A DNA stretch of 64,000 nt from Umezawaea endophytica. GTDB lineage: Bacteria; Actinomycetota; Actinomycetes; Mycobacteriales; Pseudonocardiaceae. The stretch is from NCBI RefSeq assembly GCF_025061645.1, contig NZ_JANYMP010000024.1:19865-83864 (forward strand), given 5' to 3'. Made by a program: the position numbers and the translations under genes. Numbering within the stretch: the stretch's first letter is position 1; each line of letters begins with the position of its first letter. The notes beneath the pieces are model-generated. The model was given only the letters and a program-made list of their open reading frames with translations. It ran no database searches and had not been told where the DNA came from. Below, one piece after another: positions 7,323 through 15,421 of this stretch.

Positions 7323-8760
7323 GGTCCACCGTAGCAGTTCGCAGGAACTCGCCTCGCTCCTCGCGAGGGAGATCGAAGCTCTTCCTTCCGGGACAAGCAT
7401 TTCCACTCACCGCGAGCTGGTGCGACGCTTCGGGGTGAGCGCTACTACCGTCTCGCAGGCGCTGGCCATCATCACGCAGCAAGGGCTCATCACCTCTCGC
7501 CCCGGCGCCGGTACCTACCGCACCGAGGTGCGGCCCGTGACGCGGGCGGGCGACACGTCGTGGCAGGAGGCGGCGCTCGAACTGTCCAACCACATCGGCT
7601 CGCCGACCAGCACTCCCCGCGGCTTCAAGACACCCGGACTGCTGCACGCGCTCTCGCCGTCGGGACCGGACGTCGCCGACCTCAACGGCGGCTACCTCCA
7701 CCCGAGCCTGCAACCGCTCAAGGCGCTCGGCACCGCACTGGCCCGCGCCGCCCGGCGCGCGGAGTCGTGGGACCGGCCTCCGGTGGGCGGGATGCCCGAA
7801 CTGCGCGACTGGTTCGCGGCGGACATCGGCGGCGGCCTCGGCCGTCACGACATCCTCGTGTGCAGCGCGGGGCAGAGCGCGCTGGCGACCGCGTTGCGCG
7901 CGCTCGGCCAACCGGGTGATCCCGTCATCATCGAGTCTCCCACCTATCCGGGCACGATCGCGGCGGCTCAGGCCGCGGGACTGCGGATGATCCCCATCCC
8001 GCTCGACGGCGACGGGCTCCGCACCGACTACTTCGAACAGGCACTCGTCCGCACCGGTGCCCGAATCGTCGTCATCCAGCCGCTGTTCCAGAACCCCACC
8101 GGGGCGAGCCTCACGACGAGCAGGCAGCAGGAGATCCTCGCCATCGCCCGCAGGCACGCGGCGTTCGTGGTCGAGGACGACTTCGCCCGCCACATGGCAC
8201 ACCCGGACGCCGGACCGGTGCCGCCGCCGATGATCGCCGACGACCCGGACGGCACCGTGGTCCACATCCGGTCGCTGACGAAGGTGACCTCGCCGAACCT
8301 CCGCGTCGGCGCGCTCGCCGCGCGGGGCCCGGTCATGGCGAGGCTGCGGTCCGCGCACGTCGTCGAAACGATGTTCGTGCCCGCGCCCCTCCAGTACACG
8401 GCGCTGGAGGTCGTGACCGCGCCGGGCTGGAAGCGGTCCCTCGCCACGCTCGGCTCCGCTCTGGCTCACCGCCGGGAGGTCGCCGTCACCGCGGTGACGG
8501 CGACCTTCGGCCCGCACGCCCTCGCCGTCCGGCCGCGCGGCGCCTACCACCTGTGGGTGTCGCTGCCGGGCCACCTGGACAGCAGGCAGTTCGAGGCCGC
8601 CGCACTGGCGCACGGCGTCGCGCTGACCCCTGGCGAGAACTTCTACCCCACCACCGGCGGCAGCGCTCCGCACGTGCGGCTCAGCTACGTGGCGGCCCCC
8701 TCCGCCGCGGAGGTGGACGACGCGGTGCGTCGCCTGGCCCGTCTCGTGGCGGAGGAGTGA
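7321..8760 (+). CDS. MocR/PdxR-family regulator (GntR HTH fused to aminotransferase fold)
   Basis: The 479-residue protein has a GntR winged helix at residues 5-70 (LAREIEALPSGTSISTHRELVRRFGVSATTVSQAL, then TSRPGAGTY). A fold-type I aminotransferase domain follows, with a YPGTIAA motif, IQPLFQNPTGAS and the PLP-lysine region SLTKVTSPNLRVGA. MocR regulators bind PLP or a PLP adduct. D-cycloserine is a classic PLP-enzyme inhibitor that reacts with PLP, so a MocR protein beside a dcs-type cassette could sense the product or its PLP adduct; this is inference. The start is ATG 7321, not an upstream in-frame start, because it gives the normal MocR N-terminus. It is convergent with the cyclo-ligase gene, with 7 bases between. 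Confidence 0.92.
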   Translation: MVHRSSSQELASLLAREIEALPSGTSISTHRELVRRFGVSATTVSQALAIITQQGLITSRPGAGTYRTEVRPVTRAGDTSWQEAALELSNHIGSPTSTPRGFKTPGLLHALSPSGPDVADLNGGYLHPSLQPLKALGTALARAARRAESWDRPPVGGMPELRDWFAADIGGGLGRHDILVCSAGQSALATALRALGQPGDPVIIESPTYPGTIAAAQAAGLRMIPIPLDGDGLRTDYFEQALVRTGARIVVIQPLFQNPTGASLTTSRQQEILAIARRHAAFVVEDDFARHMAHPDAGPVPPPMIADDPDGTVVHIRSLTKVTSPNLRVGALAARGPVMARLRSAHVVETMFVPAPLQYTALEVVTAPGWKRSLATLGSALAHRREVAVTAVTATFGPHALAVRPRGAYHLWVSLPGHLDSRQFEAAALAHGVALTPGENFYPTTGGSAPHVRLSYVAAPSAAEVDDAVRRLARLVAEE

Positions 8761-8767
8761 CAGGGCC

Positions 8768-9667
8768 CTACACCTCCAACCGCTTCAGCAGGGCACGGGC
8801 GAACCGCGTCGCACCGGTGTCGGTGAAGGGCAGGTTCAGCGACGGTTCGCAGAGGTCGAGTTCCAGCACCACCGGTCCACCGTCGTCATCGCGGATCAGG
8901 TCGACGCGCCCGTACAGCAACGGCCGCTCGATGCCGAGGTGCGATGCCGCCGCGTCGAGCGCGGCCAACGCGACCTCCTGCTCGTCGGGGTCGGCGACGC
9001 GCGCCGCGCGGGTGTCCAGCGTCGGCACGTTCACCGTGCCGTCCGGCATGAGCATCGCGCTCTTGCGGATGGCGTGGCTGTACTCCTCGTTGAAGAAGGT
9101 CAGATCGGTCTCCCCCCGGCGGTCGACCGACTCCAGGTACGGCTGGAGCATCACCTCGGCGCCGTTGTCGAGCAGCTTGCCCACGTAGCCGACGGCCTCG
9201 TCCGCCAGTGACCGCGCGAACCGCTGGACGTCCTTGGAGTAGGCGCCGATCGTCGGTTTCACGACGATCTCCTTCGCCTCCGGGTGTTCGGCGAGCAACT
9301 CGCGCACCGCTTGGGCCCGGTCGGTGTCGCGGTGGACGTACCTGGTCGGCACGACCGGAACGCCGCGGGCGGCGAGATCGGCGATGTAGTGCTTGTCCAG
9401 CACCCACCGCGCGATCGACACGGGGTTCAGCAGGCGCGTCGACGCTTCGACCGCCTCGCACCACGCGAGGAAGTCCGGCAGCCGGTCCACGTAGGTCCAC
9501 GGCGACCGCGGCACCACGACGTCGAACCGCGACCAGTCGACGGAAGTGTCGTTCCAGTCGCACACCTCCGGTGCGAGGCCCACCTCCCGGCACGCGGCGA
9601 GCAGCGGTGGCATGTCGTAGTCGATGGGCAGGCTCACCTGGTCGGTCACGAGCGCGACGGTCTTCAC
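8768..9667 (-). CDS. dcsG: ATP-grasp ligase, DcsG-like (O-ureido-D-serine cyclo-ligase)
   Basis: This 299-residue ATP-grasp protein has an N-terminal pre-grasp domain (VPRSPWTYVDRLPDFLAWCE), a nucleotide-binding lysine strand EIVVKPTIGAYSKDVQRF and the metal-binding C-terminus YGRVDLIRDDDGGPVVLELDLCEPSLNL. Length and context match DcsG, which uses ATP to close O-ureido-D-serine into the isoxazolidinone ring of D-cycloserine, releasing CO2 and ammonia. On sequence alone I could only say carboxylate-amine-type ATP-grasp; the symbol rests on the complete dcs-like neighbourhood. Its ATG overlaps the stop of the upstream SDR gene by four bases, so it is the last gene of the operon. Confidence 0.82.
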   Translation of the reverse strand: MKTVALVTDQVSLPIDYDMPPLLAACREVGLAPEVCDWNDTSVDWSRFDVVVPRSPWTYVDRLPDFLAWCEAVEASTRLLNPVSIARWVLDKHYIADLAARGVPVVPTRYVHRDTDRAQAVRELLAEHPEAKEIVVKPTIGAYSKDVQRFARSLADEAVGYVGKLLDNGAEVMLQPYLESVDRRGETDLTFFNEEYSHAIRKSAMLMPDGTVNVPTLDTRAARVADPDEQEVALAALDAAASHLGIERPLLYGRVDLIRDDDGGPVVLELDLCEPSLNLPFTDTGATRFARALLKRLEV

Positions 9668-10410
9668 CAGGGCACCACCTCGTCCATGTGCACGTAGCTG
9701 CCGGTCGGTCCGTCCTGGTCGAGCAGGGCCATCCTGACGCTGGTACTGGCGCCGACCGGGATCTCGAGGTCACCCTCGCCCTCGTTCATGTCGGTCTTGG
9801 TGTAGCCGGGGTGCACCGCGTTCACCTTGATCGGGGTGTCGCGCAGTTCGTACGCGAGGTGCGCGGTCCACGAGTTCACCCCGCTCTTGGAGGCGCTGTA
9901 GGCGGGCAACGACTTGAACGTGTCGCTGTAGGTGTACGACGTCGTGTCGCTGTGCCTGGTCAGCGAACCGAGCAGGCTGGAGACGTTGACGACGCGCCCG
10001 GCGGGCGACCTGCGGATCAGCGGCAGGAAGGCGATGGTCGTCTCGACCACGCCGAACAGGTTGGTGTCGAACGTTTCCCTCCACTGCCGGAGCGGCTGCT
10101 CCGACGGCTTCTTGCCGTACTCCTCGATCCGGATGGCCGCGTTGTTGACGAGGATGTCCAGGCTGCCGTGCCTGAGCGTGACGTCCTCGGCGGCGGCCCG
10201 GATGCTCTCCGTGCTCGTCACGTCGAGGACGAGCGGTTCGACGTCGAGGCCCTCGGCGCCCAACGATCGCGCCGCTTCGACGACGGCCTCGTGGTCGCGC
10301 CCGGTGAGCAGCACGTGGATCCCGTGACCGGCGAGCTGGCGCGCGATCTCCAGGCCCATGCCGCGGTTGGCGCCGGTGACGAGTGCTGTTTTCGGTTGGT
10401 GTGCGGTCAA
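9664..10410 (-). CDS. SDR oxidoreductase inserted in the dcs-type operon
   Basis: This 248-residue classical SDR has the NADP motif TALVTGANRGMGLEIA, the NNAAIR motif, the catalytic Ser in NVSSLLGS and the YSASKSGVN active-site Tyr/Lys. It resembles carbonyl-reductase-like SDRs that end without the usual GxxxxVDGG tail; here the end is GSYVHMDEVVPW. The start is a TTG at 10410 with GGAGAG six bases upstream. It lies between the serine acetyltransferase and the ATP-grasp gene, overlapping the latter, so it is co-translated with the pathway. None of the known D-cycloserine steps needs an oxidoreductase. It may tailor the product, or it may occupy the dcsF position of the published cluster, whose family I do not recall with certainty. 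Confidence 0.88.
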   Translation of the reverse strand: MTAHQPKTALVTGANRGMGLEIARQLAGHGIHVLLTGRDHEAVVEAARSLGAEGLDVEPLVLDVTSTESIRAAAEDVTLRHGSLDILVNNAAIRIEEYGKKPSEQPLRQWRETFDTNLFGVVETTIAFLPLIRRSPAGRVVNVSSLLGSLTRHSDTTSYTYSDTFKSLPAYSASKSGVNSWTAHLAYELRDTPIKVNAVHPGYTKTDMNEGEGDLEIPVGASTSVRMALLDQDGPTGSYVHMDEVVPW

Positions 10411-10435
10411 TTCCGACTCTCCACGTCTTGAGGGG

Positions 10436-11551
10436 TCACAGCTCGGACAGGAACTTCGACACCGGCGGTCCGAAACGGGCGGTGTCGACCAGGAACGCGT
10501 CGTGCCCCTGCTGCGACTCCAGTGCCAGGAACCCGACGTCGGCGCCGCCCGCGCTCAGCCCGTCGGCGATCCGACCCTGCTGCCGCAGTGGGAAGAGGAG
10601 GTCGGTCTGCACGCCGATCACCAGCGCCTTCTCCAGGCGCATCGACGCGAAGGCTTCCTCCTCGGTACCGCCGCACGACTCCCCGAGGTCGAACCAGTCC
10701 ACGCAACGGCTGAGGTAGAGGTAGCTGTTCGGGTCGAACCGGCGCACGAAGCGGTGGGCGTGGCGGTGGAGGTAGAGCTCCACCTCGAACTCCAGGCCGA
10801 ACCGCGCGGACCCCGTGGGCGGCTCCGACCGCACCCGTGACCGTCCGAATCGGACTTCCCACTCCTCCGCCGACCGGTAGGTCATCATGCCCAGCTTGCG
10901 CGCCGTGCGCATGCCCTCGTCGGGATAGTTCTCCTCGTCGTAGCGGCCCTGGTCCCACCGCGGGTCGGACCGGATCGCCTCCCGCTGGAGGGAGCGGACC
11001 GCGATGGCGAACGGCAGCGAGTGCACCGCCGCGGAGATGTTGATGTGGTTCCGCGTCAGGTCGGGGTGCCGGGCCAGCAGCGCCAGCGCGCTCATGCCGC
11101 CCATGGAGGCCCCGACGACGCAGGCGAGGCGCTCGAACCCCAACGCGCGCACCGTCCACGCCGCCGCGTCCGCGATGTCCTCGACGGCCAGGTCGGGGAA
11201 CCCCAGTCGGTAGGGCCCGCCGGTGGCCGGGTCGGACGACGGCGGCCCGGTCGACCCCATGCAGCTACCCAGCGAGTTGACGCAGACCACGTGCCAGCGG
11301 TTCGTGTCGATCGGTTTGCCCGGCCCCACCATCGCGTCCCACCAGCCGGGGGTGGGGTCGTCCGGGTGCGCGGCGACGTGCGCGCTGGGCGACAGCCCGG
11401 TGAGGATCAGGACGACGTTGTCACGTGCCGGGTTGACCTCGCCGAAGGTCTCGTAGGCGATGCGCGCGCCGTGCAGCTCACCGCCGAGTTTCATCGCGAA
11501 ACCGGCAGGCAGGTCCACGAAACGAGTCGCCGGGGGAACGAACTCTCCCAC
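10436..11551 (-). CDS. dcsE: L-serine O-acetyltransferase, MetX fold, DcsE-like
   Basis: This 371-residue alpha/beta hydrolase of the homoserine acetyltransferase family has nucleophile Ser149 in GASMGGM, Asp317 in TDLLFPL and His350 in GHDAF. The oxyanion/substrate loop reads NSLGSCMGSTGP where homoserine-type MetX has NVLGGCQGTTGP; the GSxxGSTGP form is, as I recall, a mark of the serine-acetylating subgroup. It would supply O-acetyl-L-serine for condensation with hydroxyurea. The start is a GTG with GGGAG seven bases upstream. It lies 25 bases before the SDR gene and 48 bases after the DcsD-like gene, in the same minus-strand operon. Confidence 0.85.
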   Translation of the reverse strand: MGEFVPPATRFVDLPAGFAMKLGGELHGARIAYETFGEVNPARDNVVLILTGLSPSAHVAAHPDDPTPGWWDAMVGPGKPIDTNRWHVVCVNSLGSCMGSTGPPSSDPATGGPYRLGFPDLAVEDIADAAAWTVRALGFERLACVVGASMGGMSALALLARHPDLTRNHINISAAVHSLPFAIAVRSLQREAIRSDPRWDQGRYDEENYPDEGMRTARKLGMMTYRSAEEWEVRFGRSRVRSEPPTGSARFGLEFEVELYLHRHAHRFVRRFDPNSYLYLSRCVDWFDLGESCGGTEEEAFASMRLEKALVIGVQTDLLFPLRQQGRIADGLSAGGADVGFLALESQQGHDAFLVDTARFGPPVSKFLSEL

Positions 11552-11599
11552 GCGTCTACTCCCGTTCTGCGCAGGTCCTCGGTCAGGGCGGGTCTTCGG

Positions 11600-12577
11600 T
11601 CAGGCGTCGCGGGGCGCGGGCTCCAGCGAGGCCAACCACTCGTCGTCGGAGCCTTCGTTCACCCCGTCGAACAGGTACGTGGACAGGTAGCGCTCACCGG
11701 TGTCGGGCAGCATCGAGAGCAGCACGGAGCCTTCCGGCGCGGTCTCCGCGACGCGCAACGCCGTCGCGAGCGTGGCGCCCGCGGAGATGCCCGCGAAGAT
11801 CCCCTCCTCGCCCGCGAGACGTCGCGTGGTGTCGCGCGCCGTCTCCTCGTCGATGGTGTGCAGCTCGTCGATGACGGTCCGGTCCAGCAGGCTCGGCACG
11901 AAGTTGGGGGCCAAGCCCTGGATCTTGTGGACGTTCCACTCCTTGCCCGCCAGCACCGCGGCGTTGTCGGGCTCGGTGGCGATGACGCGCACCTCGGGTC
12001 GCGCGAGCTTCAGCATCTGGCCGACGCCGGTGAGCGTGCCGGTGGTGCCGAAGCCGGTGACGAAGTAGTCGAGCCGCTTCCCGGCGAAGTCGGCCAGGAT
12101 CTCCGACGCGGTGGTCTCGCGGTGGTAGGCGGGGTTCGCCTGGTTGTCGAACTGGTTGGCGCGGAACCAGCCGTGCTTCTCCGCGAGTTCGTCCGCCCTG
12201 CGGTTCCCGCCCGCGCTGCCCTCCGCACCGGGGAAGAGGATGACCTTGCCGCCGTAGGCGCGGATCAGCTTGCGCCGCTCCACCGAGTACGTGTCGCCCA
12301 TCAACGCCACGAACTGGTAGCCGCGCGCCGCGGCGACCATCGCCAGCGCGATGCCGACGTTGCCGGAGGTGCACTCCGCGATCGTGTCGCCGGGCTTGAG
12401 CAGCCCCTTCCTCTCCGCGTCGAGGATGACGGCGAGCGCGAGCCGGTCCTTGACCGAACCGCCGGGGTTGAACGACTCCACCTTCACGTAGACGGTGACG
12501 TGGTCGGGTGCGAGCCGGTGGAGCTTGACGATGGGCGTGCGGCCGATCGTGTCGAGGATGCTGTCATACAGCGGCAT
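11600..12577 (-). CDS. dcsD: O-ureido-L-serine synthase, cysteine synthase family, DcsD-like
   Basis: This 325-residue fold-type II PLP enzyme has its Schiff-base lysine at position 43 (NPGGSVKDR), the asparagine loop [10 protein letters not shown] and the phosphate-binding [10 protein letters not shown], all as in O-acetylserine sulfhydrylase. The length is also typical. In the dcs pathway the enzyme joins O-acetyl-L-serine and hydroxyurea to give O-ureido-L-serine. Distinguishing this from a plain cysteine synthase depends on the neighbours, and all other dcs core enzymes are adjacent. It starts inside the last 14 bases of the DapF-like gene, so translation is coupled. Confidence 0.85.
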   Translation of the reverse strand: MPLYDSILDTIGRTPIVKLHRLAPDHVTVYVKVESFNPGGSVKDRLALAVILDAERKGLLKPGDTIAECTSGNVGIALAMVAAARGYQFVALMGDTYSVERRKLIRAYGGKVILFPGAEGSAGGNRRADELAEKHGWFRANQFDNQANPAYHRETTASEILADFAGKRLDYFVTGFGTTGTLTGVGQMLKLARPEVRVIATEPDNAAVLAGKEWNVHKIQGLAPNFVPSLLDRTVIDELHTIDEETARDTTRRLAGEEGIFAGISAGATLATALRVAETAPEGSVLLSMLPDTGERYLSTYLFDGVNEGSDDEWLASLEPAPRDA

Positions 12578-13406
12578 GGGAGAACTGCCCTTCGAAGGAG
12601 AACGTGGCTGGGCCTGCGAGGAGGATGGGAGCGGCGGCGTCCGGCCACTCGATGCGGAGTTCTCCGCCGGGCAGGGAGACGGCGATGTCGCGCTCGACCC
12701 GCCCCTGCCTCATCAGCACCGCGGCTGCGGCACAGGCACCGCTGCCGCAGGCCAGGGTCTCGCCCGCGCCGTACTCGAAGACGCGCAGGCGAACGCGTTG
12801 GGGTGAAACGACTTCGACGAAACCGACGTTGACCGTCGGCAGGAAGAGGCCCGATCCTTGCAGTGCTGGTCCGACCTCGGCGACGGGCGCGGTGTCGACG
12901 TCGCCGACCTCGATCACGGCGTGCGGGTTGCCGACCGACGCGGCGGCGAAGCGCACTCGCGCCCCACCCACCTCGGTCTCGTACAGGTCCTGCTCGTCGT
13001 CGAGGCCGAACAGCGGAACCCGGTCCGGCGCGAACTGCGGCACCCCCAGTGCCACGCGGAAGGCACCTCCGTCCAGCACGTCCACCTCGTGCGTGCCCGA
13101 CGGGCTGTCGAGCGAGAACCGGGGGCCCCGTGCCAAACCGGCGCGGACGACCCAGGCGGCGACACAACGGGCCCCGTTGCCGCACTGCGGAGAAGGGTCG
13201 CCGTCCGCGGTCCAGATCTCGTAGGAGGCAACGGCTTCCTCGGTGCGCGGTGCCTTGACGCCGAGGACCAGGTCGCAGCCGACGCCGAAGTGCCGGTCCG
13301 CCAGGGCGCGGCACAGCTCCGGCGAGGGGTCCTTCGCGTCGCGCAGGTCGAGCACGACGAAGTCGTTGCCCGCACCGTGCATCTTGGTGAACGGCAGGAC
13401 GTTCAT
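12564..13406 (-). CDS. dcsC: DapF-fold racemase, DcsC-like (O-ureidoserine racemase)
   Basis: This 280-residue diaminopimelate-epimerase-fold protein has [10 protein letters not shown] at the start and both catalytic cysteines, Cys75 in QCGNGARC and Cys220 in ACGSGACAA. It is therefore competent for cofactor-free two-base racemization. In the dcs pathway the homologue converts O-ureido-L-serine to the D form. A housekeeping dapF would normally lie elsewhere beside miaA/hflX, so the position between DcsB- and DcsD-like genes argues for the pathway role. The ATG overlaps the preceding stop by four bases (ATGA) and the gene overlaps the next by 14 bases. Confidence 0.85.
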   Translation of the reverse strand: MNVLPFTKMHGAGNDFVVLDLRDAKDPSPELCRALADRHFGVGCDLVLGVKAPRTEEAVASYEIWTADGDPSPQCGNGARCVAAWVVRAGLARGPRFSLDSPSGTHEVDVLDGGAFRVALGVPQFAPDRVPLFGLDDEQDLYETEVGGARVRFAAASVGNPHAVIEVGDVDTAPVAEVGPALQGSGLFLPTVNVGFVEVVSPQRVRLRVFEYGAGETLACGSGACAAAAVLMRQGRVERDIAVSLPGGELRIEWPDAAAPILLAGPATFSFEGQFSHAAV

Positions 13407-14221
13407 CGATGGCCTGCCGAGGCCTCGAACACGGGTCCGAGCATGCCGAGGATCGTGGCGACCCCCTCGGCGCTGCTCTTCTCGTCGACCGGCGCGTTGA
13501 ACTCCGCGACCTCGACGCCGACGAGCCTGCCGGGCGGGATGGCCTCGAAGATCGCCCGGATCTGGGCGGGTGACATGCCGTTCGGGACCACGTAGTCGGC
13601 GGGCAGGAACTGCGGGTCGAGCACGTCCCAGTCGATGTGCACCCACACCGGCGATCCGCCGACGGCCTTCATGACGTTCTCCGCGGTCGCCTCCGCGGGC
13701 GGGATGACCCGGACGCCCGCCCCGTCCAGCAGCTCGCGCTCGGCCGGGTCGATGTCCCGCGTCCCGACCAGCACGGCCTGCTCCGGTCGAAGCCCGGCCC
13801 CGTGCCCGCTGTCCCACAGCCCGCAGGCGGCCGACAGCACCATGCCGCCGAGGTATCCCGAACTCGTCTCAGGTGTGTTGAAATCGCCGTGCGCGTCGAT
13901 GTACAGCACCACCGCGTCCGGGTGCTCCCGAGCCACGACGGGCAACGTGGCCAGGCTCGCGGAACAGGTGTTGGCGACCATCACCGGTGTATTCCCGGCT
14001 TCGAAGGCGGCTGTCACCGCCTGCTGGAGTCCCACCAGTGTCTTTTCCGCTTGAGCGAGGCTGACGGTCCAGTCGTCCACGACCGCGGGCGCGGGTTCTC
14101 CGATAAATTCACCTTTGATCCCGTAGCGGTCTTCCAACGCCCGAGCGGTGCGAGCCGCACCCTCGATCATTCGCGCCGCCCGGTCGGCCACCCGCCCCTG
14201 GGAGACAATAAGATCAATCAT
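13403..14221 (-). CDS. dcsB: N-hydroxyarginine hydrolase, arginase family, DcsB-like
   Basis: This 272-residue ureohydrolase has metal-binding DAHGD at residues 109-113 and HIDWD with Asp197/Asp199. The third motif, normally GGDHS with a metal-binding His, reads NTCSAS with Cys86. I recall that Cys86 replaces a manganese-ligand histidine in Streptomyces lavendulae DcsB, which acts on N-omega-hydroxy-L-arginine to release hydroxyurea. The start ATG at 14221 gives exactly that numbering and has GGAG upstream; an in-frame GTG at 14260 is the alternative. It lies 39 bases after the dcsA-like gene and overlaps the dcsC-like start. Confidence 0.87.
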   Translation of the reverse strand: MIDLIVSQGRVADRAARMIEGAARTARALEDRYGIKGEFIGEPAPAVVDDWTVSLAQAEKTLVGLQQAVTAAFEAGNTPVMVANTCSASLATLPVVAREHPDAVVLYIDAHGDFNTPETSSGYLGGMVLSAACGLWDSGHGAGLRPEQAVLVGTRDIDPAERELLDGAGVRVIPPAEATAENVMKAVGGSPVWVHIDWDVLDPQFLPADYVVPNGMSPAQIRAIFEAIPPGRLVGVEVAEFNAPVDEKSSAEGVATILGMLGPVFEASAGHR

Positions 14222-14260
14222 CGAACGGAACTCCGTATCTGTTTCGCCGACAAAAAGCAC

Positions 14261-15019
14261 TCACGCACCAGGAAAAGCAAATGGACACTTGTCCGCCCGA
14301 TCGGCATTTTCCTCGACCAATCCGTACTGCTGCCATTCGAGCGCGCCGCCGTGATATGACCCCAGTTGCCACGAGTGCGGCGTGCCGTCGTAACGCTCGA
14401 TGCGATTGCGGATGTTCGTCCGAACCCGCCGCCCGCTGGGAGTATCGCCGGCGAAGACGTCGAACCGCTCGCGCGGGTTGACGATCAGCTTGAAATACTC
14501 GCCAAGATTTCGACTACGTCGAACGCGATGCGCGAAACTGCTCATGTTGAAGAACAACGGCATACCGTCGAAGCACATGGACCAGGCCTCGGAATCGGGG
14601 TCCCTGCCGACCCCTTCCGGCCACGGCGCCGGGTCGACCTCGTGCAGAGCCGCGAGCACCCGCCAGCCGAACGCGTGGTAGTCGTCGACGGTCCGAACCT
14701 TCACGGCGTCCAGCGAGAACGCCACTACCAGCGGACTTGCCGTGTCCAGACGGCCGTCCCACTGCCGGGACAGCTCGACGTACTCCGTCAGGCCCTCCGC
14801 CAGGTGGCGGACACCGTCACTCCCGGCGTCCTCGACGAAGATGAACTTGACGATCTTCTTCCGGAAGGCGTTCTTCGAGAAAACACACGGGAAATCAGGG
14901 TCGACAAGTCTGGACTCGACCTCGTCGAAAGCAACACGATGCCATCCTCTCGCGTCATCGATGCACGTCTGGGAGATCAGCTTGGTGTTCTCGTCTGACT
15001 TGACCACAGGGATGTCCAT
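14261..15019 (-). CDS. dcsA: YqcI/YcgG-family heme protein, DcsA-like arginine N-hydroxylase
   Basis: This 252-residue protein is of the YqcI/YcgG type. It has FPCVFSKNAFRKKIVKFIFVED near residue 45, PLVVAFSLD near 95, SMCFDGMPLFFNMSSFAHRVRRSRNLG near 150-175 with the His expected for heme ligation, FKLIVNPRERFD, and the C-terminal KCPF motif followed by a short tail. In D-cycloserine biosynthesis the homologue DcsA is a heme enzyme making N-omega-hydroxy-L-arginine. It is the first gene of the cassette, with an AT-richer 402-base region upstream that should hold the operon promoter. The first ATG of the frame is used; the ribosome site is weak. Confidence 0.82.
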   Translation of the reverse strand: MDIPVVKSDENTKLISQTCIDDARGWHRVAFDEVESRLVDPDFPCVFSKNAFRKKIVKFIFVEDAGSDGVRHLAEGLTEYVELSRQWDGRLDTASPLVVAFSLDAVKVRTVDDYHAFGWRVLAALHEVDPAPWPEGVGRDPDSEAWSMCFDGMPLFFNMSSFAHRVRRSRNLGEYFKLIVNPRERFDVFAGDTPSGRRVRTNIRNRIERYDGTPHSWQLGSYHGGALEWQQYGLVEENADRADKCPFAFPGA

Positions 15020-15421
15020 CCATCAACAAGTGCAAGCTTGATTCGATCTGCCACGACCTTCGGTGCGCACGTCGGTAAATCTGCGATCATCAAGAATAGG
15101 AATGGCAAAAAGTGAGAGGCAATCACCACCGGAACGGTGCGAAAACACTACACCCAGGCACACAGGAGTCCGGCGTCAAGTATAGAAGGAATCAGAATAC
15201 GGGCCTTTTTTCACCCCATGAGAAGCCCCCCGAGCATCGACGCTACCGAAGTTACTTCCTTTTACCATCAGGTGTCAACCAGATTACATGTGGCGCAGAT
15301 CACTATTGACCATTTAACAGTATTCATAGGAAATTCCCTTTCGCAGAGAATTCAGATATGCACGAGGGCATACCACTCGGACATACCCCGAAAGAGTGGA
15401 ACCCGAATGCACTATCTCCTG
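15020..15421. other. AT-rich non-coding gap between the NRPS operon and the dcs-type operon
   Basis: This stretch is clearly AT-richer than its flanks, with runs such as CATTTAACAGTATTC and AGTATAGAAGGAATC. No reading frame here shows actinomycete codon bias. It should carry the dcsA promoter on the minus strand and any terminator for the MFS gene. I see no confident -35/-10 pair or strong hairpin; a 6-base stem CCACTC/GAGTGG near 15373-15400 is the best candidate. Confidence 0.6.

Noticed and set aside
12564..13817. Longer DapF-like frame starting at 13817
   Set aside because: The first 137 codons are the DcsB-like gene out of frame; the ATG at 13406 gives the standard DapF N-terminus with an ATGA overlap.
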